Shown here: piece by piece, positions 25,974 through 35,039 of the stretch
Layout: every line of letters begins with the position of its first letter
How positions within the stretch are numbered: the first letter of the stretch is position 1
Position numbers and translations under genes: made by a program
The notes under the pieces: generated by a model
What the model saw: the letters and a program-made list of their open reading frames with translations, nothing else
What the model was told of the DNA's origin: nothing
The model's database searches: none
Source of the DNA: Streptomyces sp. B93
Lineage (GTDB): Bacteria > Actinomycetota > Actinomycetes > Streptomycetales > Streptomycetaceae
Direction: 5' to 3'
Assembly (NCBI RefSeq): GCF_018070565.1
Contig: NZ_JAGPXL010000045.1
Coordinates: forward strand, 1-55,719
DNA: 55,719 nt

Positions 25974-27691
25974 TGCTCCTGGGGCCGGTGGGGCGGGAGG
26001 GTTGGGGGGAAGTCTGCGGTGTCCGTGGTGTGCACGGCCAGCGAGCGGTCGGGATTCAGCCGTACGACGATGTGGCGGCGCCAGGTCTCGTCGTCGCGGT
26101 CGGCGTGGTCCTCGCGCCAGTGGCAGCCGCGGGTCTCCTCGCGCTGCCGGGCGGCGGCCACCAGGACGCGGGCCACGCACAGGAGGTTGGTGGTCTCCCA
26201 GGTGTCGACGCCGGGCTCGGCCGTCTTGCCGTTCTCGGTGAGCGCGTCCTTGGCCTCGGCGTGCAGGTGCTGGAGCTGCTCGGCGGCGCGGGCGAGGGAG
26301 GCGGCGGAGCGCAGAACGCCCGCGCCCTGCGTCATGGTCCGCTGGATGGTGAAGCGGGCCTCGGGGGCGAGCAGCGGGTGGGCCGGGTGGTCGGGCTGCG
26401 GGACCGGCTGGGGCACGCGCGCGTGCAGGGCCTCCCGGCGGTGGGCCACCGCGATGTCGTGGGCGATGCGCTCGGCGTAGACCAGGCCTTCGAGGAGGCT
26501 GTTGGAGGCGAGGCGGTTGGCGCCGTGCACGCCCGTGCAGGCGACCTCGCCGCACGCGTACAGGCCGGGGACGGTCGTACGGCCGTGGGCGTCGGTGCGG
26601 ACGCCGCCGGAGGCGTAGTGGGCGGCCGGGGCGACCGGGACGGGCTCGGTGACCGGGTCGATGCCGTGGGCGCGGCAGGCGGCGAGGATCGTCGGGAAGC
26701 GGTGCTCCCACATGTCGGCGCCGAAGTGCCGCGCGTCGAGGTACATGTGCTCGGCGCCCTGCTCCTGCATGCGGCGCATGATGCCCTTGGCGACGATGTC
26801 GCGGGGCGCGAGTTCGGCCAGTTCGTGCTGCCCGGCCATGAAGCGCACGCCGTCGGCGTCGACCAGGTGGGCGCCCTCGCCGCGTACCGCCTCGGAGACC
26901 AGGGGCTGCTGGCCCTCGGCGTCGGGGCCGAGGAAGAGCACGGTGGGGTGGAACTGGACGAACTCCAGGTCGCTGACCTCCGCTCCGGCGCGCAGCGCCA
27001 GGGCGACGCCGTCGCCCGTGGAGACGGACGGGTTGGTGGTCGCGGAGAAGACCTGGCCCATGCCGCCGGTCGCGAGGATCACGGCGGGGGCGTGCACGGC
27101 CCCCACGCCGTCGTGCTGGCCCTCGCCCATGACGTGCAGGGTCACGCCCGCGGTGCGGCCCTCGGCGTCGGTGAGGAGGTCCAGGACGAGCGCGTTCTCG
27201 ATGGTGCGCAGCGCACGCGCGCGTACCGCCTCGACCAGGGCGCGGGAGATCTCCGCTCCGGTGGCGTCGCCGCCCGCGTGGGCGATGCGGCGGCGGTGGT
27301 GGCCGCCCTCCCGCGTGAGTTCCAGGTCGCCCTCGGCGGACTCGTCGAAGTGCGCGCCGGTCTCCATCAGGCGGCGGACCGAGCCGGGGCCCTCGGTGAC
27401 GAGGATGCGGACCGCCTCCACGTCGCACAGGCCCGCGCCCGCGACCAGGGTGTCGTCGAGGTGCTGTTCGGGGGTGTCGCCCTCGCCGAGGGCCGCGGCG
27501 ATGCCGCCCTGCGCCCAGCGGGTGGAGCCGTCGTCGAGGCGGGCCTTGGTGACGACGACCGTCCTGAGGCCCGCCGCCTCGCAGCGCAGCGCCGCGGTGA
27601 GGCCCGCGACGCCGGAGCCCACGACGACGACGTCGGCGGAGATGGACCAGCCCGGGGCGGGGGCGTGCAGTCGTATGCCTGTGCTGGTCAC
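25970..27691 (-). CDS. nadB: L-aspartate oxidase NadB
   Basis: NadB oxidises L-aspartate to iminoaspartate for quinolinate synthesis. The 573-residue flavoprotein has the FAD dinucleotide motif VVVGSGVAGLTAAL near residue 20. It also shows the succinate dehydrogenase-type signatures RWAQGGIAA, the active-site region HFHPT-like FVQFHPTV, and GLYACGEVACTGVHGANRLASNSLLE. The GTG at 27691 overlaps panC by 4 bases. The partner quinolinate synthase NadA is not in the window and must lie elsewhere. The C-terminal ~40 residues are charged and less conserved. Confidence 0.96.
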   Translation of the reverse strand: MTSTGIRLHAPAPGWSISADVVVVGSGVAGLTAALRCEAAGLRTVVVTKARLDDGSTRWAQGGIAAALGEGDTPEQHLDDTLVAGAGLCDVEAVRILVTEGPGSVRRLMETGAHFDESAEGDLELTREGGHHRRRIAHAGGDATGAEISRALVEAVRARALRTIENALVLDLLTDAEGRTAGVTLHVMGEGQHDGVGAVHAPAVILATGGMGQVFSATTNPSVSTGDGVALALRAGAEVSDLEFVQFHPTVLFLGPDAEGQQPLVSEAVRGEGAHLVDADGVRFMAGQHELAELAPRDIVAKGIMRRMQEQGAEHMYLDARHFGADMWEHRFPTILAACRAHGIDPVTEPVPVAPAAHYASGGVRTDAHGRTTVPGLYACGEVACTGVHGANRLASNSLLEGLVYAERIAHDIAVAHRREALHARVPQPVPQPDHPAHPLLAPEARFTIQRTMTQGAGVLRSAASLARAAEQLQHLHAEAKDALTENGKTAEPGVDTWETTNLLCVARVLVAAARQREETRGCHWREDHADRDDETWRRHIVVRLNPDRSLAVHTTDTADFPPTLPPHRPQEQ

Positions 27692-28680
27692 AAGGCGGCT
27701 CCGAAGGTGAGGGGAATGTTGTCGATCAACCGGGTGGTGCCGACCCGGGCGGCGACGGCGAGGACGGCCTCGCCGGTGAAGTCGTCGCCGATCTCGGTGA
27801 AGTCGGAGGGGTCGACGAGGGCCAGGTAGTCCAGGTCGAGCGGCGGGTCGAGGCGGGCTGCCTCGTCGAGGACCAGGCGGGCCGCCGCGCGGACGGCGGC
27901 GGGGCCGCCCGGCACGGCCTTGGCGACGGCGTGCGCGTCGGCCGCCGCGCGGGACTCCCCTATGGCGCTGAGCGCCTCGGCACGCGCGCGCGTGGAGGGC
28001 ACTTCCCGGGCCCGCGCGCGCAGCGCCTCCAGCGCGGCGTGCCGGTCCAGACCCGCGAACAGGGCCCGGGAGAGGGCGAGGGCGGTACGGCGTTCCTGCG
28101 GGGAGAGGTAACGGTTGCGGCTGGACAGGGCCAGGCCGTCGGCCTCGCGGACCGTGGGGACGGCGACGATCTCCACGCCGAAGTTCAGGTCGCGCACCAT
28201 ACGGCGGATCAGCGCGAGCTGCTGGGCGTCCTTCTGGCCGTACAGGGCGAGGTCGGGGCGGGTGAGGTGGAGCAGCTTGGCGACGACGGTGAGCATGCCG
28301 TCGAAGTGGCCGGGGCGGGAGGCGCCCTCCAGGCGTGCGCCCATGGGGCCCGCGCTGATCCGCACCTGGGGTTCGCCGCCGGGGTAGACCTCGTCGGCGG
28401 AGGGCGCGAACACGGCGTCGGCTCCGGCCTGCTCGGCGAGCTTGACGTCGGCCTCCAGGGTGCGCGGGTAGCGGTCGAGGTCCTCGCCCGCGCCGAACTG
28501 GAGGGGGTTGACGAAGACGGTGACGACGACCTCGCCGTCCGGTCCGGCGATCTCGCGGGCGGTGCGGATCAGGGTGGCGTGGCCCTCGTGCAGGGCGCCC
28601 ATGGTCATCACGACGGCGCGGCGTCCGCCACGCGCGCGTGCCCGCAGTTCCTCGGCGGTGTGCAGCAGGGCGGTGGTCAT
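27688..28680 (-). CDS. panC: Pantothenate synthetase PanC
   Basis: PanC joins pantoate and beta-alanine using ATP. The 330-residue protein contains the nucleotidyl-transferase HIGH-type motif (H31-E-G-H34 in MGALHEGHATL), FVNPLQFGAGEDL, the GQKDAQQL motif, and SSRNRYLSP near the active site. It overlaps its upstream and downstream neighbours by 4 bases each, indicating translational coupling. It is slightly longer than E. coli PanC. Confidence 0.97.
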   Translation of the reverse strand: MTTALLHTAEELRARARGGRRAVVMTMGALHEGHATLIRTAREIAGPDGEVVVTVFVNPLQFGAGEDLDRYPRTLEADVKLAEQAGADAVFAPSADEVYPGGEPQVRISAGPMGARLEGASRPGHFDGMLTVVAKLLHLTRPDLALYGQKDAQQLALIRRMVRDLNFGVEIVAVPTVREADGLALSSRNRYLSPQERRTALALSRALFAGLDRHAALEALRARAREVPSTRARAEALSAIGESRAAADAHAVAKAVPGGPAAVRAAARLVLDEAARLDPPLDLDYLALVDPSDFTEIGDDFTGEAVLAVAARVGTTRLIDNIPLTFGAAL

Positions 28681-29597
28681 CCGGCGTCCCCTTCGGTGCC
28701 GTGGGCGAGTACCCCGAGGAGGTCCTCGGCGAGTTCCGGCTTGAGCAGGCCGTGCGCGAGGGCGCGGTCGGCGGTGGCGCGGGCCATCGCCAGGTACCCG
28801 GCGACGGCTCCCGGGGCGTGCGTGCGCAGCTCGGTGACATGGGCGGCGACGGTGCCCGCGTCGCCGCGGGCCACGGGGCCGGTGAGGGCGGCGTCGCCGG
28901 AGCGCAGGGCATTGTCGAGGGCGGCGCCGAGGAGCGGGCCGAGCATCCGGTCAGGGGCCTCGACGCCCGCCGTGCGCAGCAGCTCCATGGACTGGGCGAC
29001 CAGGGTGACGAGGTGGTTGGCGCCCAGGGCGAGGGCCGCGTGGTAGAGCGGGCGGCTCTCCTCGGCGATCCACTCGGGTTCGCCGCCCATCTCGATGACG
29101 AGCGCCTCGGCCGCGAGCCGCAGTTCGACGGGGGCCGTGACGCCGAAGGAGCATCCGGCGAGCCGCTGCACGTCGACGGGGGTGCCGGTGAAGGTCATCG
29201 CCGGGTGCAGGGCCAGCGGCAGCGCGCCGACGCGCAGGGCGGGGTCGAGCACCTTGGCGCCGTACCGCCCGGAGGTGTGGACGAGGAGCTGGCCCGGGCG
29301 GACCGCGCCGGTGGCGGCGAGGCCCTCCACGAGGTCGGGCAGGGCGTCGTCGGGGACGGTGAGCAGGACCAGCTCGGCGCGCTCCAGGACCTCGGCGGGG
29401 GTGACGAGGGGGATGTCGGGCAGCATCTGCGCGGCCCGCCTCCTGGAGGCGTCGGAGACTCCGGAGACGGCGACCGGGCGGTGTCCGGCGAGCTGGAGGG
29501 ACGCGGCGAGCGCGGGGCCCACGCGTCCGGCGCCGACGACGCCGACGGTGAGCCGCGCGGGGCGGTCCCTGGGGTCTGGTTGTTGGACTGTACTCAC
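28677..29597 (-). CDS. Rossmann-like / DUF2520 oxidoreductase, possible ketopantoate reductase
   Basis: The 306-residue protein has an N-terminal NAD(P)-binding fold (VGVVGAGRVGPALAASLQLAG, residues ~18-38) and a C-terminal helical domain of the DUF2520 type. Location directly before panC, with a 4-base overlap, suggests a role in making pantoate. I recall that Francisella PanG, an alternative ketopantoate reductase, has this domain pair, so this gene may be the missing PanE function. That is inference from context; other reductase substrates are possible. The GTG at 29597 is the only good start. Confidence 0.85.
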   Translation of the reverse strand: MSTVQQPDPRDRPARLTVGVVGAGRVGPALAASLQLAGHRPVAVSGVSDASRRRAAQMLPDIPLVTPAEVLERAELVLLTVPDDALPDLVEGLAATGAVRPGQLLVHTSGRYGAKVLDPALRVGALPLALHPAMTFTGTPVDVQRLAGCSFGVTAPVELRLAAEALVIEMGGEPEWIAEESRPLYHAALALGANHLVTLVAQSMELLRTAGVEAPDRMLGPLLGAALDNALRSGDAALTGPVARGDAGTVAAHVTELRTHAPGAVAGYLAMARATADRALAHGLLKPELAEDLLGVLAHGTEGDAG

Positions 29598-29771
29598 GCG
29601 ACGGCGGCCTTCCCGTTCCAGTCCGCTCTGGGTACCGGACGATTTCTCGTCATGTTAACGCGATTGGTTCGAGCGGCGTTCGGTTGTCCACAGGCTGTGG
29701 GTTTCCACGGCGCCGGGTTCCCGTGAAATGCGGGTGCCCGCGCGGGCCGCCGCCCGGCATGATTCCGGACC

Positions 29772-30983
29772 ATGGCTGACACGCGCGACGACACCGCTGA
29801 GACGGCTCCCACGACCCCCACGCTCGAGGAGCAGCGCGAGGAGCGCTACCGACGGCGCAAGGCGGCGCAGCGGAGCGCCAAGCGCACGCTCGCGCGTCTC
29901 GGCGTGCACCAGAGCCTCCGGGACCGGCTGGCCCTCTTGGAGGCGGCCGACGAGGTGTACGACCTGGACCGGCCCGTCGACCTCTACGGCGGCGGTGTGG
30001 TGGAGGACCTGGAACGCAAGGTCGCCGGACTGCTCGGCACCGAGGCCGCCGCGTTCTTCCCGACCGGCACGATGGCCCAGCAGGTGGCCCTGCGCTGCTG
30101 GGCGGGCCGCACCGGGAACCCGGCCGTCGCCCTGCACGGGCTCTCCCACCCGGAGCTGCACGAGCGGCACGCGTTCAGCGAGGTCAGCGGGTTGCGTCCG
30201 GTCCGGCTCACCAGCGAGGCACGGCTGCCGACCGCGGCGGAGGTGCGCGACCTCGACGAGCCGTTCGGGGCGCTGATGCTGGAGCTGCCGCTACGGGACG
30301 CCGGGTATCTGCTGCCGTCCTGGGAGGAGCTGACGGAGGTCGTGGCGGCGGCGCGGGAGCGGGATGCCGTGGTGCACTTCGACGGTGCCCGGCTGTGGGA
30401 GACCACGGTCCACTTCGGCCGCCCGCTGGACGAGATAGCCGCCCTCGCGGACAGCGTGTACGTGTCGTTCTACAAGTCCCTCGACGGCTTCGCCGGGGCC
30501 GCGCTGGCCGGACCGGCGACGCTGATCACGGAGGCCAGGGCGTGGCGGCACCGGTACGGCGGCCAGCTGTTCCAGCAGTTCCCCACCGTGCTGTCGGCGC
30601 TGATCGGCCTGGAGCGGGAGCTGCCCCGGCTGCCGGAGTACGTGCGGCACGCGCGCGTGGTGGCCGCCGCGCTGCGCGAGGGGTTCGCCGGGGCGGGGCT
30701 GCCGTGGGCGCGCGTGGCGCCCGAGGAGCCCACCACGCACGACTTCCAGGTCTGGCTGCCGTACGACGTCGACGTCGTCCACGAGGCCGCGGTGCGGGCC
30801 GCCGAGGCGACCGGTGTGATGCTCTTCGCCGGGCCTTGGGACCCCAAGGGGCCGGGGATCGCCTTCACGGAGGTGCATGTGCGGGCCGCGGGCCTGGAGT
30901 GGACGGCGGACGACGTGAAGGAGGCGGTGGCACAGTTCGCCGCCCGGCTGGGGGACGTCGTCGCCGAGGCCGGGGAACGGTAG
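29772..30983 (+). CDS. Threonine aldolase-like PLP enzyme (beta-eliminating lyase family)
   Basis: This 403-residue fold-type I PLP enzyme would probably cleave L-threonine or a related beta-hydroxy amino acid. Visible features are FFPTGTMAQQVAL (cofactor phosphate site), HFDGARLWE (Asp contacting the pyridine nitrogen) and YKSLDGFAG (the Lys forms the Schiff base). The N-terminus carries a ~55-residue Arg/Lys-rich helical extension before the conserved core. It is divergent from the panC operon across 174 bases. A CATGAT element lies 8 bases upstream of the ATG. The true substrate is uncertain. Confidence 0.85.
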   Translation: MADTRDDTAETAPTTPTLEEQREERYRRRKAAQRSAKRTLARLGVHQSLRDRLALLEAADEVYDLDRPVDLYGGGVVEDLERKVAGLLGTEAAAFFPTGTMAQQVALRCWAGRTGNPAVALHGLSHPELHERHAFSEVSGLRPVRLTSEARLPTAAEVRDLDEPFGALMLELPLRDAGYLLPSWEELTEVVAAARERDAVVHFDGARLWETTVHFGRPLDEIAALADSVYVSFYKSLDGFAGAALAGPATLITEARAWRHRYGGQLFQQFPTVLSALIGLERELPRLPEYVRHARVVAAALREGFAGAGLPWARVAPEEPTTHDFQVWLPYDVDVVHEAAVRAAEATGVMLFAGPWDPKGPGIAFTEVHVRAAGLEWTADDVKEAVAQFAARLGDVVAEAGER

Positions 30984-30988
30984 GTCCG

Positions 30989-31621
30989 TCAGTCGAGGCG
31001 GATGTGCCGTACGCCCACCGCCGCCTGCCGCAGCCGGGTCCGCAGCGCGCCCTCGTTGTTGGGCCTCAGGGTGAGACCGGCCAGGACGGCGATGCGGTCG
31101 GCCGTCTTGGGCACGGTCGTGCCGTCGGTCCACAGGTGCTCGGCGAACTCCGGCTCGCGCAGCCGCTCCAGGCAGTGGTCGAGCCGCCGTACCGCCCAGG
31201 TCTCCTCACGCGGGCCGGGTTTGCGTCCGGTGACGCGCTGGAGCAGGCGGCCGAGGCCGCGCTCGCGAAGCCGCCGCAGGACGGTCTCGCGCTGGGCGAG
31301 CAGGGTGAAGTGGTGGACGTCGTGGCCGAGTTCGCGCAGGCGGCCGACGGTCCCGGCGAAGCAGTCGGAGTCGGTGACCGTCATGGGGGCGATCACCACG
31401 CCGTCGTGCTTGGTCAGCGCGATGTCGAGGACCTCCACGACGCCCTGCCGCCAGGACGCCAGGTCCTGGAAGTCACCGCGCAGTTCGGGCGGCAGCATGC
31501 GGCGCAGCCCGAAACCGGCCAGCTCGGGGTCGCAGATGACGCTGCCGGGCAGGCGGCGCCGTATCTCGTGTGCGGTCTGTGTCTTACCGCCCCCGAAGGG
31601 GCCATTGATCCACAGGAGCAT
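30989..31621 (-). CDS. TmrB-like P-loop ATP-binding protein
   Basis: The 210-residue protein begins with a P-loop (INGPFGGGKTQT, residues 5-16). It resembles TmrB, the tunicamycin-resistance protein, and other small kinase-like NTPases. Later motifs include APMTVTD and an Arg-rich lid segment (RETVLRRLRERGLG). In Streptomyces such genes may protect against wall-biosynthesis inhibitors, but no substrate is indicated. TAGGCT (31628-31633) lies 6 bases upstream of the ATG, so it is probably leaderless. It converges with the aldolase gene, leaving only 5 bases between the stops. Confidence 0.8.
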   Translation of the reverse strand: MLLWINGPFGGGKTQTAHEIRRRLPGSVICDPELAGFGLRRMLPPELRGDFQDLASWRQGVVEVLDIALTKHDGVVIAPMTVTDSDCFAGTVGRLRELGHDVHHFTLLAQRETVLRRLRERGLGRLLQRVTGRKPGPREETWAVRRLDHCLERLREPEFAEHLWTDGTTVPKTADRIAVLAGLTLRPNNEGALRTRLRQAAVGVRHIRLD

Positions 31622-31668
31622 GCGCGGAGCCTACCGACGGCGGCGGGCGCCCGTACGGGAAAGCGCCG

Positions 31669-32340
31669 TCAGCCGTGGCCCCCGGCCCGGACGAGCCCCG
31701 TCTCATACGCGAGGACGACGACCTGCACCCGGTCGCGCAGCCCCAGCTTGGTGAGGATGCGGCCCACGTGCGTCTTGACCGTCGCCTCCGACAGCACCAG
31801 CCGGGCCGCGATCTCACCGTTGGACAGGCCCTGCGCGACCAGCACCATGACCTCGCGCTCCCGTTCGGTGAGCCGGTCCAGCGCCTTGTGCCGGGGCTCG
31901 CCGCCGGGGCTGGGCAGCATCGGCGCGAACCGGTCCAGGAGGCGCCGGGTCGTCGACGGGGCGACGACGGCGTCACCGCTGTGCACGGAGCGGATCGCCG
32001 CGAGGAGTTCCGCGGGCGGCACGTCCTTGAGCATGAACCCGGAGGCGCCCGCCTTCAGGGCCGAGAAGGCGTACTCGTCGAGGTCGAAGGTGGTCAGGAT
32101 CAGCACCTTGGGCGGGTCGGTGTCCGCGCAGATCCGGCGGGTAGCCTCGACTCCGTCGAGCTTGGGCATGCGTACGTCCATCAGCACCACGTCGACGGGT
32201 GTGCCGCGCAGCACCTGGAGGGCCTCGACGCCGTCGCCCGCCTCCGCCACGACGTCCATGTCCGGCTGCGCGGCGAGCACCATCCGGAATCCGGTGCGCA
32301 ACAGCACCTGGTCGTCGACGAGCATCACGCGGATCGTCAT
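31669..32340 (-). CDS. NarL/LuxR-family response regulator
   Basis: This 223-residue regulator has an N-terminal receiver with VDDQ, phospho-acceptor D55 in VLMDVRMPKLDG, and KDVPPAEL. The C-terminal LuxR helix-turn-helix contains LTEREREVMVLVAQGLSNGEIA. It is the partner of the upstream histidine kinase, 158 bases away, a gap filled by short repeats. The target genes are unknown. It ends with a Gly-rich tail. Confidence 0.93.
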   Translation of the reverse strand: MTIRVMLVDDQVLLRTGFRMVLAAQPDMDVVAEAGDGVEALQVLRGTPVDVVLMDVRMPKLDGVEATRRICADTDPPKVLILTTFDLDEYAFSALKAGASGFMLKDVPPAELLAAIRSVHSGDAVVAPSTTRRLLDRFAPMLPSPGGEPRHKALDRLTEREREVMVLVAQGLSNGEIAARLVLSEATVKTHVGRILTKLGLRDRVQVVVLAYETGLVRAGGHG

Positions 32341-32349
32341 CGGGGTCTC

Positions 32350-32460
32350 TTCCTGGTCGGCGGTGGTTCGGCGGTGGTCTGCTGTTGTCGGCAGTGTCTG
32401 CTGTTGTCGGGTGTCTTCTGCTGTCGGCGCTGTCGGCGGTTGTCGTTCGTTGTCGGCTTG
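32350..32460. repeat. Short imperfect repeats between histidine kinase and response regulator
   Basis: GTCTGCTGTTGTCGG occurs at 32377-32391 and 32396-32410, and TGTCGG recurs several more times to 32455. The block sits in the 158-base space between the kinase stop and the regulator start, an unusually long gap for a coupled pair. Confidence 0.65.
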
Positions 32461-32498
32461 ATCGGCTTACAGGTGTCAACGGAGGGCGCGCGTCGGCG

Positions 32499-33701
32499 TC
32501 AGTGCGCCGTTCTGAGCGGCAGCAGGGCGCTGATCCGGAATCCTCCGCCCGGACGCGGCCCCGCGTCCAGGGTGCCGCCGACCATGCCGACCCGCTCACG
32601 CATGCCGATCAGCCCGTGGCCGCTGCCGTCGGCGCCGCCGTCCTCGTACAGCTCGTGGGGTGCGCCCTTGCCGTCGTCCTCCACGAGCAGGCCGAGACCG
32701 TCGTCGAAGTAGACCAGGCGGACGCTGGCGCCCGCGTTCGGCCCGCCGTGCTTGCGGGTGTTGGTGAGCGCCTCCTGCACGATCCGGTACGCGGTCAGCT
32801 CGACGCCGCTGGGCAGCGGGCGGGGCGTGCCCTCGATCTTGAAGTCGACGGGCAGGCCCGCGCCGCGGCACTGCTCCACGAGGTCCTCTATCTGCTGGAC
32901 GTCGGGCTGGGGGACGTACTCGCCGCTCTCCTGGTGCTCGCCGGTGCGCAGGACGCCGAGCAGGCGGCGCATCTCGGCGAGGGCCTGGCGGCCGGTGGAG
33001 GAGATGGTCTCCAGGGCCTTCTTGGCCTGGTCGGGGGCGGCGTCGAGGACGTAGGCGGCGCCGTCGGCCTGCACCACCATCACGGACACGTTGTGCGCGA
33101 CCACGTCGTGCAGCTCGCGCGCGATCCGGGCGCGTTCGGCGGCGACCGCGACCTTGGCCTGCGCCTCGCGCTCCCGCTCCAGGCGGGCCGCGCGCTCCTC
33201 CAGCTGGGCGAAGTACGCCCGGCGCGTGCGGATGGAGTCGCCGAGCACCCAGGCCAGGGCGAACGGCACCGTCTGGAGGATCGCCAGCGCCAGGTTCGCC
33301 AGCGGGCTGGCCTCCTCCTGCGGCCACCGCAGCTGCGCCGCCGGGGCCGCGCACAACCCGCCGACCAGCGCGAACCGCGAGGCCCAGCGGGCGCCGTTCG
33401 CGGCGACGGTGTAGACGATCACCAGCATGGCGAAGTCCGCGGGCAGCGTCGCCACGTCCAGGACGAGCTGTGCCACGCCCACCACCGCGGCCAGCACCAG
33501 CATCCGCTCCGGCATCCGCCGACGCAGCGCGATGACCAGGCACAGCAGCACCGTGACCGGGACGATCAGGGCGGGCAGCTCGGTGCCGGTGGCCTCCTCG
33601 CCGACCACTCCGCTCGCGACGGACATCCCGAACAGGACGATGGCCCAGAAGCCGTCGACCCATGTCGGGTGCCTGCGGAGGAAGTCATAGAGGCGCTGCA
33701 C
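32499..33701 (-). CDS. Sensor histidine kinase (HisKA_3 type)
   Basis: This 400-residue membrane kinase has four to five predicted N-terminal transmembrane helices (about 15-160) with short external loops. A coiled coil follows, then the phospho-acceptor box ERARIARELHDVVAHNVSVM and an ATPase domain with DDGKG and GHGLIGMRERV. With little external domain it probably senses in or near the membrane. The GTG at 33701 lies 7 bases after TACGCT (33709-33714) with no Shine-Dalgarno. The gene is divergent from the MidA-type methyltransferase. Confidence 0.93.
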   Translation of the reverse strand: MQRLYDFLRRHPTWVDGFWAIVLFGMSVASGVVGEEATGTELPALIVPVTVLLCLVIALRRRMPERMLVLAAVVGVAQLVLDVATLPADFAMLVIVYTVAANGARWASRFALVGGLCAAPAAQLRWPQEEASPLANLALAILQTVPFALAWVLGDSIRTRRAYFAQLEERAARLEREREAQAKVAVAAERARIARELHDVVAHNVSVMVVQADGAAYVLDAAPDQAKKALETISSTGRQALAEMRRLLGVLRTGEHQESGEYVPQPDVQQIEDLVEQCRGAGLPVDFKIEGTPRPLPSGVELTAYRIVQEALTNTRKHGGPNAGASVRLVYFDDGLGLLVEDDGKGAPHELYEDGGADGSGHGLIGMRERVGMVGGTLDAGPRPGGGFRISALLPLRTAH

Positions 33702-33819
33702 GTAACCCAGCGTAGGGAAGCGTGATGCGTGCGGGAGTCAACCGATGGGCCGATCCGCACGCCCCCGGCGTACTCCGCAAGGTGGAGGCCCCCTTCCCCA
33801 GTGCGCATAGCCTTGCGGC

Positions 33820-34890
33820 GTGACAGAAGGTGTGACAGGCGGGTCGGCGGACGCGGTGGACGGTCCGGCCGACGCGGCGGGCCGGGACGAGCGGCGCGGG
33901 ACGGCGGGCCGGGACGAGTGGCGCGGCTGGCGCGTGGCGGCGCAGGAGGCCCTGTACGGGCCCGGAGGCTTCTACCGCAGGCCCGAGGGGCCGGGCGGGC
34001 ACTTCCGTACGTCGGTGCACGCCTCGCCGCTGTTCGCGCGGGCCGTGGCGGGGCTGCTGTGCCGGGTCGACGCGGTTTTGGGCGCTCCGGACGTGCTGGA
34101 CTTCGTGGACATGGCGGCGGGCCGGGGCGAGCTGGCCGCCGGCGTGCTCGCGGAGCTGCCGGAGGAGGTGGCGGCCCGCACGCGCGCGTGCGCCGTCGAG
34201 GTGGCCGACCGCCCGGCGGGCCTCGACCCGCGGATCGAGTGGCTGGCCGAGCCCCCGCGCGGGATCACGGGTCTGCTGTTCGCCAACGAGTGGCTGGACA
34301 ACGTACCCGTGGACGTCGCCGAGGTGGACGCCGCCGGGGTGCCCCGGCTGGTCGAGGTGCGCGACGACGGGGCCGAGCGGCTCGGGGACCCGGTCACCGG
34401 GGCGGCCGTGCGGTGGCTCGCGCGGTGGTGGCCGCTGCCCGGCGAGGCGGGGTACCGGGCGGAGATCGGGCTGCCGCGGGACGAGGCCTGGGAGGACGTC
34501 GTCGCCGGTGTGGAGCGCGGGCTGGCCGTCGCCGTCGACTACTGGCACACCGCAAACGCCCGGCCGCCCTTCGGCACCCTGACCGGGTTCCGGCAGGGCC
34601 GGGAGACGGTGCCCGTGCCGGACGGATCCTGCGACATCACGGCCCACGTCGCCCTGGACGCGGCCGCCCTGCCCGGAGCCCGCCTGCTCCCGCAGCGCGC
34701 CGCGCTGCACTCCCTCGGCGTCATCGGCGCGCGCCCCCCGCTCTCGCTGGCGTCCACCAACCCTGTGGCCTACGTGCGCGCCCTCGCGAACGCCGGGGAG
34801 GCCGCGGAGCTGACCGCGGCGGGCGGGCTCGGCGACTTCGGATGGCTGCTCCAGCCCGTGGGGATCGAGATCGAGGACGTACTGGACTGA
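33820..34890 (+). CDS. MidA/NDUFAF7-family SAM-dependent methyltransferase
   Basis: This 356-residue methyltransferase of the MidA (DUF185) type has the SAM-binding motif DMAAGRGELAAG, then FANEWLDNVPV, and YWHTANARPPFGTL. In animals the family member NDUFAF7 dimethylates an arginine of NDUFS2, the NuoD subunit of complex I. The convergent neighbour here is a NuoD homologue, an association that supports a similar target. The first ~30 residues are low complexity. The GTG at 33820 follows TAGCCT (33808-33813) by 6 bases, so the start may be leaderless. Confidence 0.85.
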   Translation: MTEGVTGGSADAVDGPADAAGRDERRGTAGRDEWRGWRVAAQEALYGPGGFYRRPEGPGGHFRTSVHASPLFARAVAGLLCRVDAVLGAPDVLDFVDMAAGRGELAAGVLAELPEEVAARTRACAVEVADRPAGLDPRIEWLAEPPRGITGLLFANEWLDNVPVDVAEVDAAGVPRLVEVRDDGAERLGDPVTGAAVRWLARWWPLPGEAGYRAEIGLPRDEAWEDVVAGVERGLAVAVDYWHTANARPPFGTLTGFRQGRETVPVPDGSCDITAHVALDAAALPGARLLPQRAALHSLGVIGARPPLSLASTNPVAYVRALANAGEAAELTAAGGLGDFGWLLQPVGIEIEDVLD

Positions 34891-34953
34891 GCGGGCGGCG
34901 ACGACGGCGTCCCGCCACGTCGTGCGGAGCCATCCGGCCCGCGCCGGTCCGAG

Positions 34954-35002
34954 CGTCCCGCGAAGCCGCGGCGGTCGAGCGGCTGCGCCATTTCGCGGGA
35001 CG
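34954..35002. terminator. Inverted repeat between the MidA-type gene and nuoD
   Basis: CGTCCCGCGAA (34954-34964) pairs perfectly with TTCGCGGGACG (34992-35002) around 27 GC-rich bases that can themselves fold. It lies between converging stops and suits a bidirectional terminator. Confidence 0.6.
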
Positions 35003-35019
35003 CCACCGCGGCCGCCGCG

Positions 35020-35039
35020 CTACTTGTCGCTACTTGTCG
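35020..35039 (-). repeat. 10-bp tandem duplication containing the nuoD stop codon
   Basis: CGACAAGTAG (minus strand) is duplicated head to tail, and the first copy carries the nuoD stop. Any read-through enters a shifted second copy. It looks like a small recent slippage event. Confidence 0.7.

Noticed and set aside
25974..27428. Upstream extension of nadC as one ~811-residue protein
   Set aside because: The first part is nadB read in another frame; nadC family sequence begins only after 25973.
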